This document shows positions 1 through 9,633 of a stretch of 34,612 bases of DNA, one piece after another. Both the position numbers and the translations under genes were made by a program. Numbering within the stretch: the stretch's first letter is position 1; each line of letters opens with the position of its first letter. This DNA is from a bacterium (GTDB taxonomy: Bacteria > Bacillota > Clostridia > UBA1381): NCBI GenBank assembly GCA_030536655.1, contig JAUNPN010000018.1, forward strand, positions 1-34,612, in the 5' to 3' direction. A model generated the notes under the pieces. It had not been told where the DNA came from. It searched no databases and saw nothing but the letters and a program-made list of their open reading frames with translations.

Positions 1-1
1 T

Positions 2-415
2 GACCGCCGCCTCTTATTCTTGCCGTATAAATCCCAATCAATTAAGAATATTGCCGCCCCGGTTATACCAAGCTGCACAAATGATATAGTGGAACAGTAT
101 GTCAAATTTACAAAAGTGATAAACGAACAGATAAAAATATACGGCTATGATGTGAAAGCAGTAACAGAAGCGATTAGAATATGCAGGGACGAGGATATAT
201 TAAGGGAATATTTGTCAAATCGTGAGAAGGAGGTAGTAACAATGATGTGTACGTTGTTTAGTGAGGAAAAGATAATGAAGGCATATGAGAAGGAGCTTCT
301 AAGAGAAGGAAGAGCCGAGGGAGAGAATAATATAGTAAAGAAAATGCGAGCAATGGGAATGAGCGAAGAAGAAATCGACCGTATTTTATCGGTGGAGCTG
401 GACAAAATATCATAA
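2..415 (+). CDS. C-terminal part of Rpn/PD-(D/E)XK nuclease-family protein (5' end outside window)
   Basis: The reading frame is open from base 2 and ends at TAA 413-415, so the gene is cut by the window edge or is a 5'-truncated remnant. The visible 137 residues match, from memory, the C-terminal half of Rpn (recombination-promoting nuclease) or PDDEXK transposase-like proteins common in Clostridia. These share an 'IVEQYVKFTKVINEQ' type helix, then 'AVTEAIRICRDEDILREYL' and 'REKEVVTMMCTLFSEEK', and a charged helical tail rich in Glu/Arg/Lys. The catalytic PD-(D/E)XK core would lie upstream and is not visible, so activity cannot be judged. The first ~20 codons do not look like the usual family sequence, so this could be a decayed copy. 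The family tie is moderately sure; the functional state is unknown. Confidence 0.6.
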   Translation, partial: DRRLLFLPYKSQSIKNIAAPVIPSCTNDIVEQYVKFTKVINEQIKIYGYDVKAVTEAIRICRDEDILREYLSNREKEVVTMMCTLFSEEKIMKAYEKELLREGRAEGENNIVKKMRAMGMSEEEIDRILSVELDKIS

Positions 416-420
416 AAATA

Positions 421-473
421 TATGGGATTTTGGAGGATATAGGTTGAATTTCTCTGAAATTCCATATTTTTTT
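421..473 (+). terminator. Putative intrinsic terminator after the Rpn-like gene
   Basis: GAATTTC (446-452) and GAAATTC (456-462) form a 7-bp stem with a 3-nt loop. TATGG (421-425) can close an outer stem with CCATA (462-466). A T-rich tract (466-473) follows. It lies 30 nt after the stop codon. Confidence 0.55.
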
Positions 474-749
474 GATGGTGAAAATGACGAAAATTATTAC
501 CGGAAAAAGAATATAATATACAAAGTTGACAAAGATTTTACGGAAATTTTGCTATAAAAATAAAGATGTTTTAATATTTTTGGTAAAAAATCCGATATTA
601 TCATCTTTTTTATTGACAACGCATAATAAGGGTGATAAAATAAATATAAAAAATGAAGCTTATGCCCTTTTTGACGTGGGAAAAAATGTAATTGACGCAT
701 AGAGAGCATAGGCAGCGGAAAAAATATTTATAGAAGGGGAGATTTTTTT
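474..749. other. Intergenic region before the giant secreted protein
   Basis: An AT-rich stretch with no convincing coding sequence. It contains one good promoter (613-641) and a weaker TTGACA (526-531) with no well-spaced -10. The ~100-nt transcribed leader before the ATG at 750 contains GCATAGGCAGCGG, but no complete riboswitch consensus was recognised. Confidence 0.5.
613..641 (+). promoter_or_regulatory. Sigma-A-type promoter for the giant secreted protein
   Basis: TTGACA (613-618), 17-bp spacer, TAAAAT (636-641). This is close to consensus and implies a leader of about 100 nt before the ATG at 750. Confidence 0.7.
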
Positions 750-3700
750 ATGAAGAATGTGAAGAACTACACACTTCAATCAAGGATGCTGGCGTTCATT
801 TTGGCATTTGCCATGGTGATAGGCGTCTGCCCGGCGGCGTTTGCGGCAGGGGAAAAAACTGTAACGGTAGGTAACCCCACCGCAGAATTTACAGGTACAG
901 GCGTTGAAGACGGTACAGCATCTACCGGGCAGGCATTTGGTATGCATATTTCTGCCGGCTTTAATGCAGATGTGGATGGAGTTGAGGAGCCTGAGCTGCG
1001 TGTTTACATAGGTAATATGGAGGATACGTCATTTGTTTCTTTTACGGGAAAGTTTGCAGGTGACAGTGCAATTATAGACGATGTCAAATATACCGTACAG
1101 TATGACAGTGCGGCGGGAGAAAAGTATCTTCTGGTTGAAAAGTATGACAAAAACCAAAACAAAGTTGTGCCATGGGTAGGCGGCGATACGATTAACGCTG
1201 TTCTTGGTGCGAAGTTTGACAGAGATGCAAAAGACGGTACGGAATGGAATATTTATACTAAGGTTGTAAATCCGGCAGACGGCATAGTTATTTCTACCGG
1301 AGAGCAACACAAAGTAACTGCGGAATCCGATGTGGTTATGAATAACACAAAGTCGGTTAATACGGACAATATTGCAGTTGGTGCTGTAAGCGGAGCGACG
1401 ATGATAGATTCGGATATTGTATATCACTTATCAGCATACACGGGAACGGAGCCGGACAGTGATTATATGCTTGCTGTAGGAGAGGCTCCGGTTACCGAGT
1501 ATACTGTTACGGATACGTTTACTCTGCCTGCGGGACTGTATATTTCAGGTACGGATGAAAATGCGCTTAAAAGCGCTTTAAGTGCTGATTTCGATTATAC
1601 AGTTAAAAATATTACAACCGACAATAATTGTATCACAGGCTTTACGATTGAACATACCGAAACAAATGCAAATCCTGCTCAGAATCAGGTTTCGAATTTC
1701 AGCGGCAACCTTACGGTATTAAAGGATAAAATTCAGGTTTCGGCGGATTTTAACAATACATCGTCTAATAAAGCTGAAATAAAAAATGAGATTGGGGTTT
1801 CGTATAAGACAGTAAACAGTCCTGAGGGACAAAATACAGCGCCGGTCAGTGCTGTCACCACTGTATACAGACCAAGTTCTGCGGCGTATTCCGAAGCAAA
1901 TAAGTCTATTGAGGGCGTTTATGATGAATATAACACATATAATTGGGGCAACGGATATCTTATAGAAGGAGATTATGTATTATATAAGGTTTCTTTTAAG
2001 AACAGCGGAGAAACCGCGCTTTCGAACGGTACAATAACAGATGCCTTGCCGGAAGGACTAAGCATAGTAACAAATCTTACGGGAGAGGCAAAAGAAAAAG
2101 TAAAAAATAAGCTGAATAAGAATTGGGAAGATTTATACAGTACAGGCGCGCATGTTGACAGCGGAACGGCAAACGTTGCAATCAACGGAAATACGGTAAC
2201 TTTCAGCAATATTTCTGTTGAAGCAAACACATATTTTACAGGATATATTCTTGCAAAGATAACGGGTGCGGTAAACTCGGAAACAGTGAGAACAAATACA
2301 GCCGTTATTGACGATGACAGTGTAACGGCAAAATTTAAGCAGAATCCGAAGAGCGCCAAAATAGGTATTACAAAAACGGTTGTAAATAGCAGCAGAAATG
2401 ATAATACAAAATATTCAGCAGGAGATCAGGTTGAATATATTGTAACGGTATCGAACAGCGGTTCGGCGGACGCGCAGAACGTTAAAATCACAGATTTATT
2501 TCCATCAGGGGTTATAGACGTTGAATCCGTTAAGGTTGGCGATGAAGATGTAACACAAACAGTTACAGTGACAGGGGATGATAAGGCTCAGGCAAAGACC
2601 TATGATTTCGGAAGCTTTAATATTCCGTCAAAAGGCATGATAGTAATTACATTTCATGGTAAAGTAAAAGATGGTGTAAAAGACAGTCAGATCAACAATC
2701 ATGCCGAAGCTACTTATAATGGTTCTGTAGTTAAAGCAGACGCAATACTGCAATGGGATAATCCGGCGGCGTATGTCAATATTACAAAGTCGGGCGACAA
2801 GGACGGTTCGTATGTTGCCGCGGGCGACAAGATTAAATATACGATTAAGGTGGATATGGGTACGCAGACGTTTGATACGGAAGTTCCTCTTGTTATAAAG
2901 GATATTATTCCGTCGGGACTTACGGTTGATTCAAGTACATATGAGGTGACAAGTGGATCTTCATCCATGACACCTTCGAATAATCAGCAGGAGTATACAT
3001 ATACAATTACGGGAAGCGGTACCGGTGTGATTACGATTGTATGTACTGTAGGAGAGGATGCTGTAGACGGAACGGAGATTAAGAATACGGCTTACGTAGT
3101 CGGAGGAAATTCGAACGGCGCGTCTTCGGGCAAAGCGCTGGTAGGCTCGGCAAATCAGTACCCTGTTGAAAAAACGGCTGAAATCTGGCATAACGGTGAA
3201 AAAGTAGGCGATATTGCAAGCGGCGCGACAGGAGCTGTTCAGCCGGGCGATACACTTAAATTTAAGATTAAAGTGACCAATAATTCCGGAGCGGATGTTA
3301 CGAGGATTGATGTTAGTGAAAAGATTACAGGTAGATATAATAATAGTCAGGATATAAAGCTATTAAAAGTTACCAGAATAACAGCAGGAAACGGAGCTTA
3401 TGGAGTAGATAGGTCATATGATTCATCTTGGACAGATCGGGAAGGAAATCTAAAATTAAACGGCAATGGACAAAGGGAAATCTATATAGATTCCAATCAA
3501 AATGATTATGGTTCGGGTTGGTACGCAAAAAAAGGTACTGAAGGTACAATAATTCTAACCAATAATATGGGTGAAATTAATCAGTACAACCAGAGCAATT
3601 ATCATTTTAATCCGGACTTTAAAATTGAAAATGGCGGAAGTATAATAATTGAGTGCGAAGCAGTGTTATCAGGCGATACTAACTTAATTGGTGAAAATGA

Positions 3701-6700
3701 CACAACAACAGCATCAAACTCAGCGTGGGTAGGCAACGATACTCCGTCAACGGTATATTATACAACGCAGGCGGCGACGCCGACGGCTAAACCGGGGGAA
3801 ACAGAAGCGCCTGTTACGCCGAACCCGAATATGCCGACGTTGAAGATTGAAAAATCAGTTTCAAGAACCTTTGGCGGAGAGGCAGTAAAAGAAATTGTAT
3901 TTAAGGATAAAGCTTCGCTTACAAGCAGTAATAGCGAAGTGATGTATACCGTAAAGGTTACAAATGATTCTCCATATCCTTATACGGCATCTAATGCGGC
4001 AATACTTGACCAACTTCCGGCGCAGTTTGGACTAAAAGCTCAGGAAACGGGCAGTATATGGATACAAGAAAATAATAGTGTTCATATTAACTCAAGAACA
4101 TTAGCAACCGTAGATGAGGAAGCTGATTATAAGACAGCAGAATGGAAAACAACAGGAACGATAAAAAGTGAATTAAACCTTCCCGATACTGACGTATTCC
4201 CGCAGAACTGGCTTGCAGTAGGTCTGGAAACGGATACAACAAATCATACATTAACAATACCGGCAAACAGCTACTTTACATTGGTATATGCGCTGAAATT
4301 GAAACCAAGTGCTGTGGAGCAAATTGAAAATGAAATAGGAAATGGTCCTTTTGAATTTGATCAGCAGACGGCAAGCAACACTGCATATTTTACGGGAGAT
4401 ACGGACTTTAAGAATTCAGACGGTACTGTAACAAAGGTAATTGTGGATTCGGAAAGCGTTGTTTTGCGTTCAAGCACCGTACATCCGGGGGTTCAGAAAA
4501 CGGCATATGCTTATCTGGAACCGGCGGGAGACAGTTTTACATATAGTTCGTATAATGCGCATCCGGGCGCAAGATTGATTTGGAAGCTTAAGGTTGTAAA
4601 CGACAAGGATACAAACAACACCGGAGAAACAATGACAAAGTACACTCTTACAGATGTGCTTCCGGAAAGGTATCAATATGTCGAGAATCAGACATATACG
4701 AATCAGAATAATGTAACGTATCCTAGTGGTCTTTCGGGGGAAGCAGAGCAATTTAAGAACGGAAAAATTATTAAGCATTGTGAAAACGGTGAAATTAAGG
4801 AACTTGATGTGCCGACGCCGACGATGAATGGCAGCAATCCTGTTTGGTCGTTTGATTCGACAAGTAATCCTGATTATGAGTTAAAGCCGGGCGAGTATCT
4901 TGAATTTCTGCTCATAACGGAGCCGACCACCGAGTCATGGTATTCCGGTGTATATTACAATAAGGCTTTGCTTCAGACGGACGGCAAATATTATGAGGAT
5001 ACCATTAAGGTGGGAGCTGTTGACGAGGATGGAAACATTTCGGACGGAGATAACTTCTCAATTAATACAATCCTAACCTCGGCAAATATTTCTGTTACAA
5101 CCTCAACAGGAGCAACTGCACAGGGAGGAACAGAAAATAATGTTGCAGAGGGTGAAGCCGGTAAAGAGGTAACATATACCTTAACGGTCAAAAATGATGA
5201 TGGTACCGGGCAGTCTATAAAGAATGTATCTATCATTAACAGACTGCCGTATGTAGGGGACAGCGGAGTAATTGTATCCGGTCAGAGAGGATCTGAATTT
5301 GACGTTACCTTTGCTTATAATTTGAAGGTTGAAGTTCACAGAAACAATGGAACTACACAAGAGCTTACATCGGAACAATATACCCTGACAACCTACTCGG
5401 GAGATACGTCAAAGAGCTTTACGGAAGCTTCCGATGACTGGACAAAATACGATGTTGAGGGCTGGTCAGATGAGTGGGACGCTTCATCGAAGCTGATTCG
5501 TGTTATGGTTGGAACTGATGAAAAGCCGATCACGCTGGCTAATGGCGAATATATTACGGTAACCTATAACGCTAAGCTCCCGGAGGACGGCGGAGAAAAG
5601 GATCAGACAGCATGGAACAACTTTGCATATCATTATGATGCGGTTGATGGTGCAACAAATATGGCGGCGGAGCCTGCATCGGTCGGAGTTAAGCTTCCGG
5701 CGAATACAAAGCTGACGGGAAATATCAGAGTAAAGAAGGTATTCTCCAGTCCGAATAAGGAAGCGAAAATATTCTACTTTGCGGTTTTTGACAAGCCGTA
5801 TACAGACGGAGCTGAACCGCTTGCAGTAAAGCCAATCAGCGTAACAAGCAGCGGCAAAGCAGATAAGCCGTCAAATGCAGAGTTTACATTTACAGACCTT
5901 CCATATACTGCAATCGGACATAACGTAAATTACTATATTTATGAAACAGATGCGAACGGTGTTCCGCTTGCGCAGAGCAAGACGAACAACGGCTATGTAA
6001 TGAGCAAAGGTTTCTACCGTCCCGAGAAGGGAACATATACTACGTTGTATGATGCGAACAATACAGCAAATAAAAACATAGCTCCGACGGACGATGAAAA
6101 TATTCAGTACGTTTATGCAACAGATGAAAAGGGTTCAAACAAGGTAGAGTATGTAAAGGAAGGCGGAGTATGCTACTGGGTTAAGGGATTAAGTCCAAAA
6201 CAGACAACCAACTCGGCAATCTTTACGAACTTTGTGCCCGAAGAACAGATAGAAACAACAAAGACAATTTACGGACCATATTATGCAGATGTTGCAACAA
6301 ACTTTGATGCGGCGAACAATCCGGGAAGCGGCATGACGAAGGATAACCTTACTACCGGTGTTGTAACAGAAAGAGGCGCAGACGGAACTGTAACCAATCG
6401 TGATGAGCGTGATGATAATACCGATGCAAATAGAAATATCAAAACAACTTATGACAGCGGTAGGGAAATATCAAGCTCTGCACAGTATAATTTCGGTAAC
6501 GGCTGGGGTAACGAAGAAGGTCATACCGTTTCGACCGGATTCATGGCTAGGATTACAGGCGGAACAGGCGGAACAACTATCAACAAGGTAATGTGGGATA
6601 TAACGTCAAACCCGCTGAACAGCGACGGTGTGTTTGTAAAGCTGTCGGACAGCGAATATAGCTCGTTCAGTCAAAAGATGTCAGAAAAGGGATATGATCT

Positions 6701-7784
6701 TGAGAAAATGTTTAACGACGGTCCTGAAAAATACAATTCAAGTATTTACAAAATTGTACAGGGAACATCAGAAGCATCATTAACATCGGCAGATTCGGCG
6801 GTTGACATGGACGTTAGCGACGACCATGATTCGGGCATCGAGAACGAAGAAGAAGAAGGAGCGACCTTCAATGCTAATGATGATGATATAAGCTTCTCCG
6901 GCGACGACGACGAGTTTCTGAATGTGGGCGATGATGCAATGGATGCGATGGCGGAGCTTAACGAGGTTACGTGTGAGCCGCTTAACTGGAAGATTACGGA
7001 CAGTGTGCCGGCAATCACTCTGGGCGCCGGTGCGAGCGTAAATATTGGTATTATCATTGACCAAATTTATGATAAGAATGCGATTGGAGATATTGTTCTT
7101 AATCCAACGGATGCGCAGGCGGAAAATGCAACGGCTGCGGAGAACGCTAAGATAGAGAATTACGGTCCTCAGTCGGATGTACCGGCATTCAATCTTAGCG
7201 GCGAATACCAGACAATGGGTATAGAAAATGTTCTTCAGCCACTTTCTGTCGGCACATATACTATGGGAGCATCGTTATTCAACAAGGGAGATGTAACCTC
7301 TATTATCTCAAATAATGGAGAGCAAAAGTACTTCATGCTTTGCGCCGGAGATTACTATGAGGAAAAAGCTGATGGAACAAAATCTTATAAAAATAATATC
7401 ACGATCAATGACGATAATATCAGAATAGGAAGCTTCCAATATACAAAAGATTACAGCATAGTTAATAAGCAGCCTACACCGGCAATCGCAGTTAAAATTC
7501 CGGAAGGCGGAGTAAGACTTACGTTTGACCTTGACGGAGGAACCACTGAAAAGCCGAGATACCTTACAATTCTTCATAAGACAGGGGAAGAAAGCTTTGG
7601 GGATATTCCGGAGATTCGGCGTAATGATCTAGAAAATACAAATGCAACACAGTTGAAAGTCAATTATGATGGTGAGCAAAAACCGTATATTGATATAAGC
7701 ACGACAGGTGTAGTATACATTACATCGACAAGTTCGAATATTAATATTAAGAGCATTGAAGTTTCGGCGATCCCGGCAAACTAA
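750..7784 (+). CDS. Giant secreted multidomain surface protein with DUF11/Cna-B-like repeats
   Basis: A 2344-residue protein with a typical signal peptide: basic start, hydrophobic core at residues 13-32, likely cleavage after AFA near residue 32. Much of the rest is beta-sandwich repeats of the DUF11 type, recognisable by 'Y.V.V.N.G' plus 'I.D.LP.G' signatures. These occur around residues 535-665, 674-795, 804-1005, 1031-1244, 1245-1444 and 1444-1650. A TP/PE-rich linker lies near 1004-1030. A Cna-B/SpaA-like domain lies near 1652-1834, and such domains often carry isopeptide crosslinks. Residues ~2019-2070 are strikingly acidic (runs of Asp and Glu). The C-terminus has no LPXTG motif, hydrophobic tail or S-layer homology domain, so how it is held at the surface is unclear. 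Ribosome binding sequence AAGGGGAG precedes ATG 750. A structural or adhesive envelope role is inferred from the domain types. The protein is likely cotranscribed with the 64-aa peptide downstream. Confidence 0.8.
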   Translation: MKNVKNYTLQSRMLAFILAFAMVIGVCPAAFAAGEKTVTVGNPTAEFTGTGVEDGTASTGQAFGMHISAGFNADVDGVEEPELRVYIGNMEDTSFVSFTGKFAGDSAIIDDVKYTVQYDSAAGEKYLLVEKYDKNQNKVVPWVGGDTINAVLGAKFDRDAKDGTEWNIYTKVVNPADGIVISTGEQHKVTAESDVVMNNTKSVNTDNIAVGAVSGATMIDSDIVYHLSAYTGTEPDSDYMLAVGEAPVTEYTVTDTFTLPAGLYISGTDENALKSALSADFDYTVKNITTDNNCITGFTIEHTETNANPAQNQVSNFSGNLTVLKDKIQVSADFNNTSSNKAEIKNEIGVSYKTVNSPEGQNTAPVSAVTTVYRPSSAAYSEANKSIEGVYDEYNTYNWGNGYLIEGDYVLYKVSFKNSGETALSNGTITDALPEGLSIVTNLTGEAKEKVKNKLNKNWEDLYSTGAHVDSGTANVAINGNTVTFSNISVEANTYFTGYILAKITGAVNSETVRTNTAVIDDDSVTAKFKQNPKSAKIGITKTVVNSSRNDNTKYSAGDQVEYIVTVSNSGSADAQNVKITDLFPSGVIDVESVKVGDEDVTQTVTVTGDDKAQAKTYDFGSFNIPSKGMIVITFHGKVKDGVKDSQINNHAEATYNGSVVKADAILQWDNPAAYVNITKSGDKDGSYVAAGDKIKYTIKVDMGTQTFDTEVPLVIKDIIPSGLTVDSSTYEVTSGSSSMTPSNNQQEYTYTITGSGTGVITIVCTVGEDAVDGTEIKNTAYVVGGNSNGASSGKALVGSANQYPVEKTAEIWHNGEKVGDIASGATGAVQPGDTLKFKIKVTNNSGADVTRIDVSEKITGRYNNSQDIKLLKVTRITAGNGAYGVDRSYDSSWTDREGNLKLNGNGQREIYIDSNQNDYGSGWYAKKGTEGTIILTNNMGEINQYNQSNYHFNPDFKIENGGSIIIECEAVLSGDTNLIGENDTTTASNSAWVGNDTPSTVYYTTQAATPTAKPGETEAPVTPNPNMPTLKIEKSVSRTFGGEAVKEIVFKDKASLTSSNSEVMYTVKVTNDSPYPYTASNAAILDQLPAQFGLKAQETGSIWIQENNSVHINSRTLATVDEEADYKTAEWKTTGTIKSELNLPDTDVFPQNWLAVGLETDTTNHTLTIPANSYFTLVYALKLKPSAVEQIENEIGNGPFEFDQQTASNTAYFTGDTDFKNSDGTVTKVIVDSESVVLRSSTVHPGVQKTAYAYLEPAGDSFTYSSYNAHPGARLIWKLKVVNDKDTNNTGETMTKYTLTDVLPERYQYVENQTYTNQNNVTYPSGLSGEAEQFKNGKIIKHCENGEIKELDVPTPTMNGSNPVWSFDSTSNPDYELKPGEYLEFLLITEPTTESWYSGVYYNKALLQTDGKYYEDTIKVGAVDEDGNISDGDNFSINTILTSANISVTTSTGATAQGGTENNVAEGEAGKEVTYTLTVKNDDGTGQSIKNVSIINRLPYVGDSGVIVSGQRGSEFDVTFAYNLKVEVHRNNGTTQELTSEQYTLTTYSGDTSKSFTEASDDWTKYDVEGWSDEWDASSKLIRVMVGTDEKPITLANGEYITVTYNAKLPEDGGEKDQTAWNNFAYHYDAVDGATNMAAEPASVGVKLPANTKLTGNIRVKKVFSSPNKEAKIFYFAVFDKPYTDGAEPLAVKPISVTSSGKADKPSNAEFTFTDLPYTAIGHNVNYYIYETDANGVPLAQSKTNNGYVMSKGFYRPEKGTYTTLYDANNTANKNIAPTDDENIQYVYATDEKGSNKVEYVKEGGVCYWVKGLSPKQTTNSAIFTNFVPEEQIETTKTIYGPYYADVATNFDAANNPGSGMTKDNLTTGVVTERGADGTVTNRDERDDNTDANRNIKTTYDSGREISSSAQYNFGNGWGNEEGHTVSTGFMARITGGTGGTTINKVMWDITSNPLNSDGVFVKLSDSEYSSFSQKMSEKGYDLEKMFNDGPEKYNSSIYKIVQGTSEASLTSADSAVDMDVSDDHDSGIENEEEEGATFNANDDDISFSGDDDEFLNVGDDAMDAMAELNEVTCEPLNWKITDSVPAITLGAGASVNIGIIIDQIYDKNAIGDIVLNPTDAQAENATAAENAKIENYGPQSDVPAFNLSGEYQTMGIENVLQPLSVGTYTMGASLFNKGDVTSIISNNGEQKYFMLCAGDYYEEKADGTKSYKNNITINDDNIRIGSFQYTKDYSIVNKQPTPAIAVKIPEGGVRLTFDLDGGTTEKPRYLTILHKTGEESFGDIPEIRRNDLENTNATQLKVNYDGEQKPYIDISTTGVVYITSTSSNINIKSIEVSAIPAN

Positions 7785-7805
7785 TGGAAAGGGAGGACGA
7801 TAAAA

Positions 7806-8000
7806 ATGAAAAAATATAATAGACCTATTATAGAAGTACTCCTTTTCGATGAGGAAGAGGTACTTACAACATCGACAATGAATATGGGATTTGATTCTGA
7901 GAAAGCAATCACCAAGATGATGGGTGATGATGCAGGATTGAACACAAATAGTAATACAAGTGTAAGTATAACATCTGTAAAGGTTACTAATTTAAATTGA
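7806..8000 (+). CDS. Small 64-aa peptide following the giant surface protein
   Basis: A 64-residue ORF starting 21 nt after the giant gene, with a good ribosome binding site (GGGAGGA before ATG 7806) and its own terminator just downstream, so it is probably real and cotranscribed. It begins with a 'MKKY.RP.IEV..F..E.V.T.S' pattern, resembling many short unassigned Clostridia peptides. The second half is Ser/Thr/Asn-rich and polar. There is no signal peptide, membrane segment or cysteine. Possible roles are a chaperone or regulator for the surface protein, or a peptide precursor with a conserved leader-like start. Nothing in the sequence decides this, and no maturation enzyme is encoded nearby. 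Confidence 0.6.
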   Translation: MKKYNRPIIEVLLFDEEEVLTTSTMNMGFDSEKAITKMMGDDAGLNTNSNTSVSITSVKVTNLN

Positions 8001-8021
8001 CAATCATTGTTGCTGAAGTAT

Positions 8022-8051
8022 AAAAAGGACACGCGGAAGCGTGTCCTTTTT
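8022..8051 (+). terminator. Strong intrinsic terminator
   Basis: GGACACGC (8027-8034), GGAA loop, GCGTGTCC (8039-8046), then TTTTT. An A-tract upstream (8022-8026) could make it work on both strands. It ends the surface-protein/small-peptide unit. Confidence 0.9.
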
Positions 8052-8138
8052 GCGTTCAGACCTGAACAGAAGGGGCGGCGATCATATTTTCATAAACGCA
8101 CAAAATATTAAATTTATATTACAACGCACGGATTTAAG

Positions 8139-8167
8139 TTGTGTACAGACGGATATTGTGGTATAAT
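8139..8167 (+). promoter_or_regulatory. Extended -10 promoter for the DUF975 gene
   Basis: TATAAT (8162-8167) preceded by TGG gives an extended -10. The -35 (TTGTGT, 8139-8144, 17-bp spacer) is poor, as is usual with extended -10 promoters. Because this element covers 8141-8167, an upstream GTG start at 8141 is ruled out. Confidence 0.65.
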
Positions 8168-8209
8168 GTAATTAATTATACCATCCCTTGCGGAAAAGGA
8201 GGAGATGAC

Positions 8210-9109
8210 ATGGAAAAGAAAAGGATTTCCGATTACAAGGCGCTTGCGAGAATGACAATGAAGCAGCATTACGGAACCATGCTGCTTGCGGTTCTTATCA
8301 TGATTGTGATACAGACGGTGATAACACAGATTTTTTACGGACTGTCGCATACGGGTTCGTATGTTATGCTGGGAGCATATTTTGTGCTGGAGCTTCTTGT
8401 TTCTCTTATTATACTCGGTCCGCTTTCGATTGGACTCAGCGGATTTTTTGTCAGCTGCATATCGGGTGAGTATGATTTGAAGAATATCTTTCGTCCGTTC
8501 AGAACAAACCTTACAAATACGGTTAAGGTGTATTTCTTTATGCAGCTTAAGCTGTTTTTATGGATGTTTATACCGTGGCTTATCGGAATGGGTATTGTTG
8601 TTGCGGCGGTGTGTATTTTCAGCAGCGGTTTCGCGGCGGCGCGTTTGAGTGAATTTGCATATGTGTTTACGGATATTCTGTTCGGTAATACGGATTCGCT
8701 CGGCACGAGAGAAACAGAGATATTCGCGGCGGTTTATCTCGGCTTGCTGGCGCTCAGCTTTTTGTTTATGATTCCCGGAATTATAAAGTCGTTTGAATAT
8801 GCGATGATACCATATATTGCTGCGGAGAACGCCGACATAAGCGTAAAAGAGGCGTTCAGAAGAACAAAGCTTATGATGAAGGGGAACAAGCTGCGGTATT
8901 TCGGACTGAATTTCTCATTCATCGGATGGCTTCTTCTCGGAATGCTTATATTTATATTCGGAATGGTGTTTTTTATGCCGTATTTGTATACTGCGACAGC
9001 TCACTTTTATGTTGACGCAAAAAGCCGATTGGAAGGCGGCGGTTCATTTTCGGACGGTTACGGCGGCAATTACAGAGATATGGATAAGGGTGATACCTTC
9101 GGATTATAA
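8210..9109 (+). CDS. DUF975 family integral membrane protein
   Basis: About 299 residues. I chose ATG 8210 because AAAGGAGGAG lies just upstream and the longer frame would start inside the promoter. The N-terminus has the DUF975 signature of a short basic helix followed by 'A...MK.HYGTMLL', then about five to six hydrophobic segments. The cytoplasmic loop 'EYAMIPYIAAENADISVKEA' with a following 'R.T..MM.G.K' is typical of DUF975. The biochemical role of this family is unknown, although members are common in Clostridia and Bacilli envelopes. It ends 2 nt before the acetyltransferase start, so the two are probably one transcript. Family confident, function not. Confidence 0.8.
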   Translation: MEKKRISDYKALARMTMKQHYGTMLLAVLIMIVIQTVITQIFYGLSHTGSYVMLGAYFVLELLVSLIILGPLSIGLSGFFVSCISGEYDLKNIFRPFRTNLTNTVKVYFFMQLKLFLWMFIPWLIGMGIVVAAVCIFSSGFAAARLSEFAYVFTDILFGNTDSLGTRETEIFAAVYLGLLALSFLFMIPGIIKSFEYAMIPYIAAENADISVKEAFRRTKLMMKGNKLRYFGLNFSFIGWLLLGMLIFIFGMVFFMPYLYTATAHFYVDAKSRLEGGGSFSDGYGGNYRDMDKGDTFGL

Positions 9110-9111
9110 TT

Positions 9112-9552
9112 ATGGAACAGATTAAAAGACTGGAAAAATCGCAGCGGTATGAGGTTCTGGATCTCTGGCTCCGCTGCGTTATGATAGACAATCCGTTTAT
9201 TGAGGAAAACTTTTGGCAGACTCATTACGAGCGTGTAAAAAATGATTATCTTGTGGGAAGCGATACATATGTCTATATGTCGGATGGTCAGATTGCCGGA
9301 TTTATATGTATTACAAATCACAATTATATCCGGGGCTTGTTTGTTGACCCGAAATTCAGAAGGAAAGGTATAGGCGAGAAGCTTATCGAGTACGCCAAGG
9401 GAGCGTTTTCCATGCTACATGTGAAGATATATATGAAGAACCGTACAATGGTCAAGTTTGCCATGAGAGCCGGCTTTGTAATCGACGGCGCTGAAATGCA
9501 GCGCGAAACCGGTGAAATTCAGTATAACTTTATATGGGACGAAAATGAGTAG
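9112..9552 (+). CDS. GNAT family N-acetyltransferase
   Basis: A 146-residue single-domain GNAT protein. Motif A is visible as 'IRGLFVDPKFRRKGIGEKLI' near residues 69-88, where R-K-G-I-G contacts the pyrophosphate of acetyl-CoA. It is followed by 'YAKGA' and a motif B region, 'VKIYMKNRTMVKFAMRAGFV'. The substrate could be a small molecule or a protein N-terminus/lysine; nothing in the sequence specifies which. The start ATG 9112 lies 2 nt after the stop of the DUF975 gene without a strong ribosome binding site of its own, which suggests translational coupling. Length is normal for the family. Confidence 0.85.
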   Translation: MEQIKRLEKSQRYEVLDLWLRCVMIDNPFIEENFWQTHYERVKNDYLVGSDTYVYMSDGQIAGFICITNHNYIRGLFVDPKFRRKGIGEKLIEYAKGAFSMLHVKIYMKNRTMVKFAMRAGFVIDGAEMQRETGEIQYNFIWDENE

Positions 9553-9570
9553 CCGAATAACGTAAAAAAA

Positions 9571-9607
9571 CGCCGTAAACAATCAGAAGTTTGCGGCGCT
9601 TTCTTTC
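9571..9607 (+). terminator. Intrinsic terminator after the GNAT gene
   Basis: CGCCGTAAAC (9571-9580) pairs with GTTTGCGGCG (9589-9598) with one T-G wobble over an 8-nt loop, followed by a CTTTCTTT tract. Upstream A7 may allow some reverse activity. Confidence 0.8.
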
Positions 9608-9633
9608 CCTTATTATTTTGTGATAAAAAATAC

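Noticed and set aside
526-558. Second promoter TTGACA...TATAAA upstream of the giant gene
   Set aside because: The spacing is 21 bp, outside the normal range, and a better promoter lies at 613-641.
642-749. c-di-GMP-I riboswitch in the leader of the giant protein
   Set aside because: GCATAGGCAGCGG is reminiscent of one part, but the conserved ACGCACAGGGCAAACC and GCAAAGC segments are missing.
7030-7784. LPXTG/sortase anchor at the end of the giant protein
   Set aside because: The C-terminus ends ...AIPAN without LPXTG, hydrophobic segment or basic tail.
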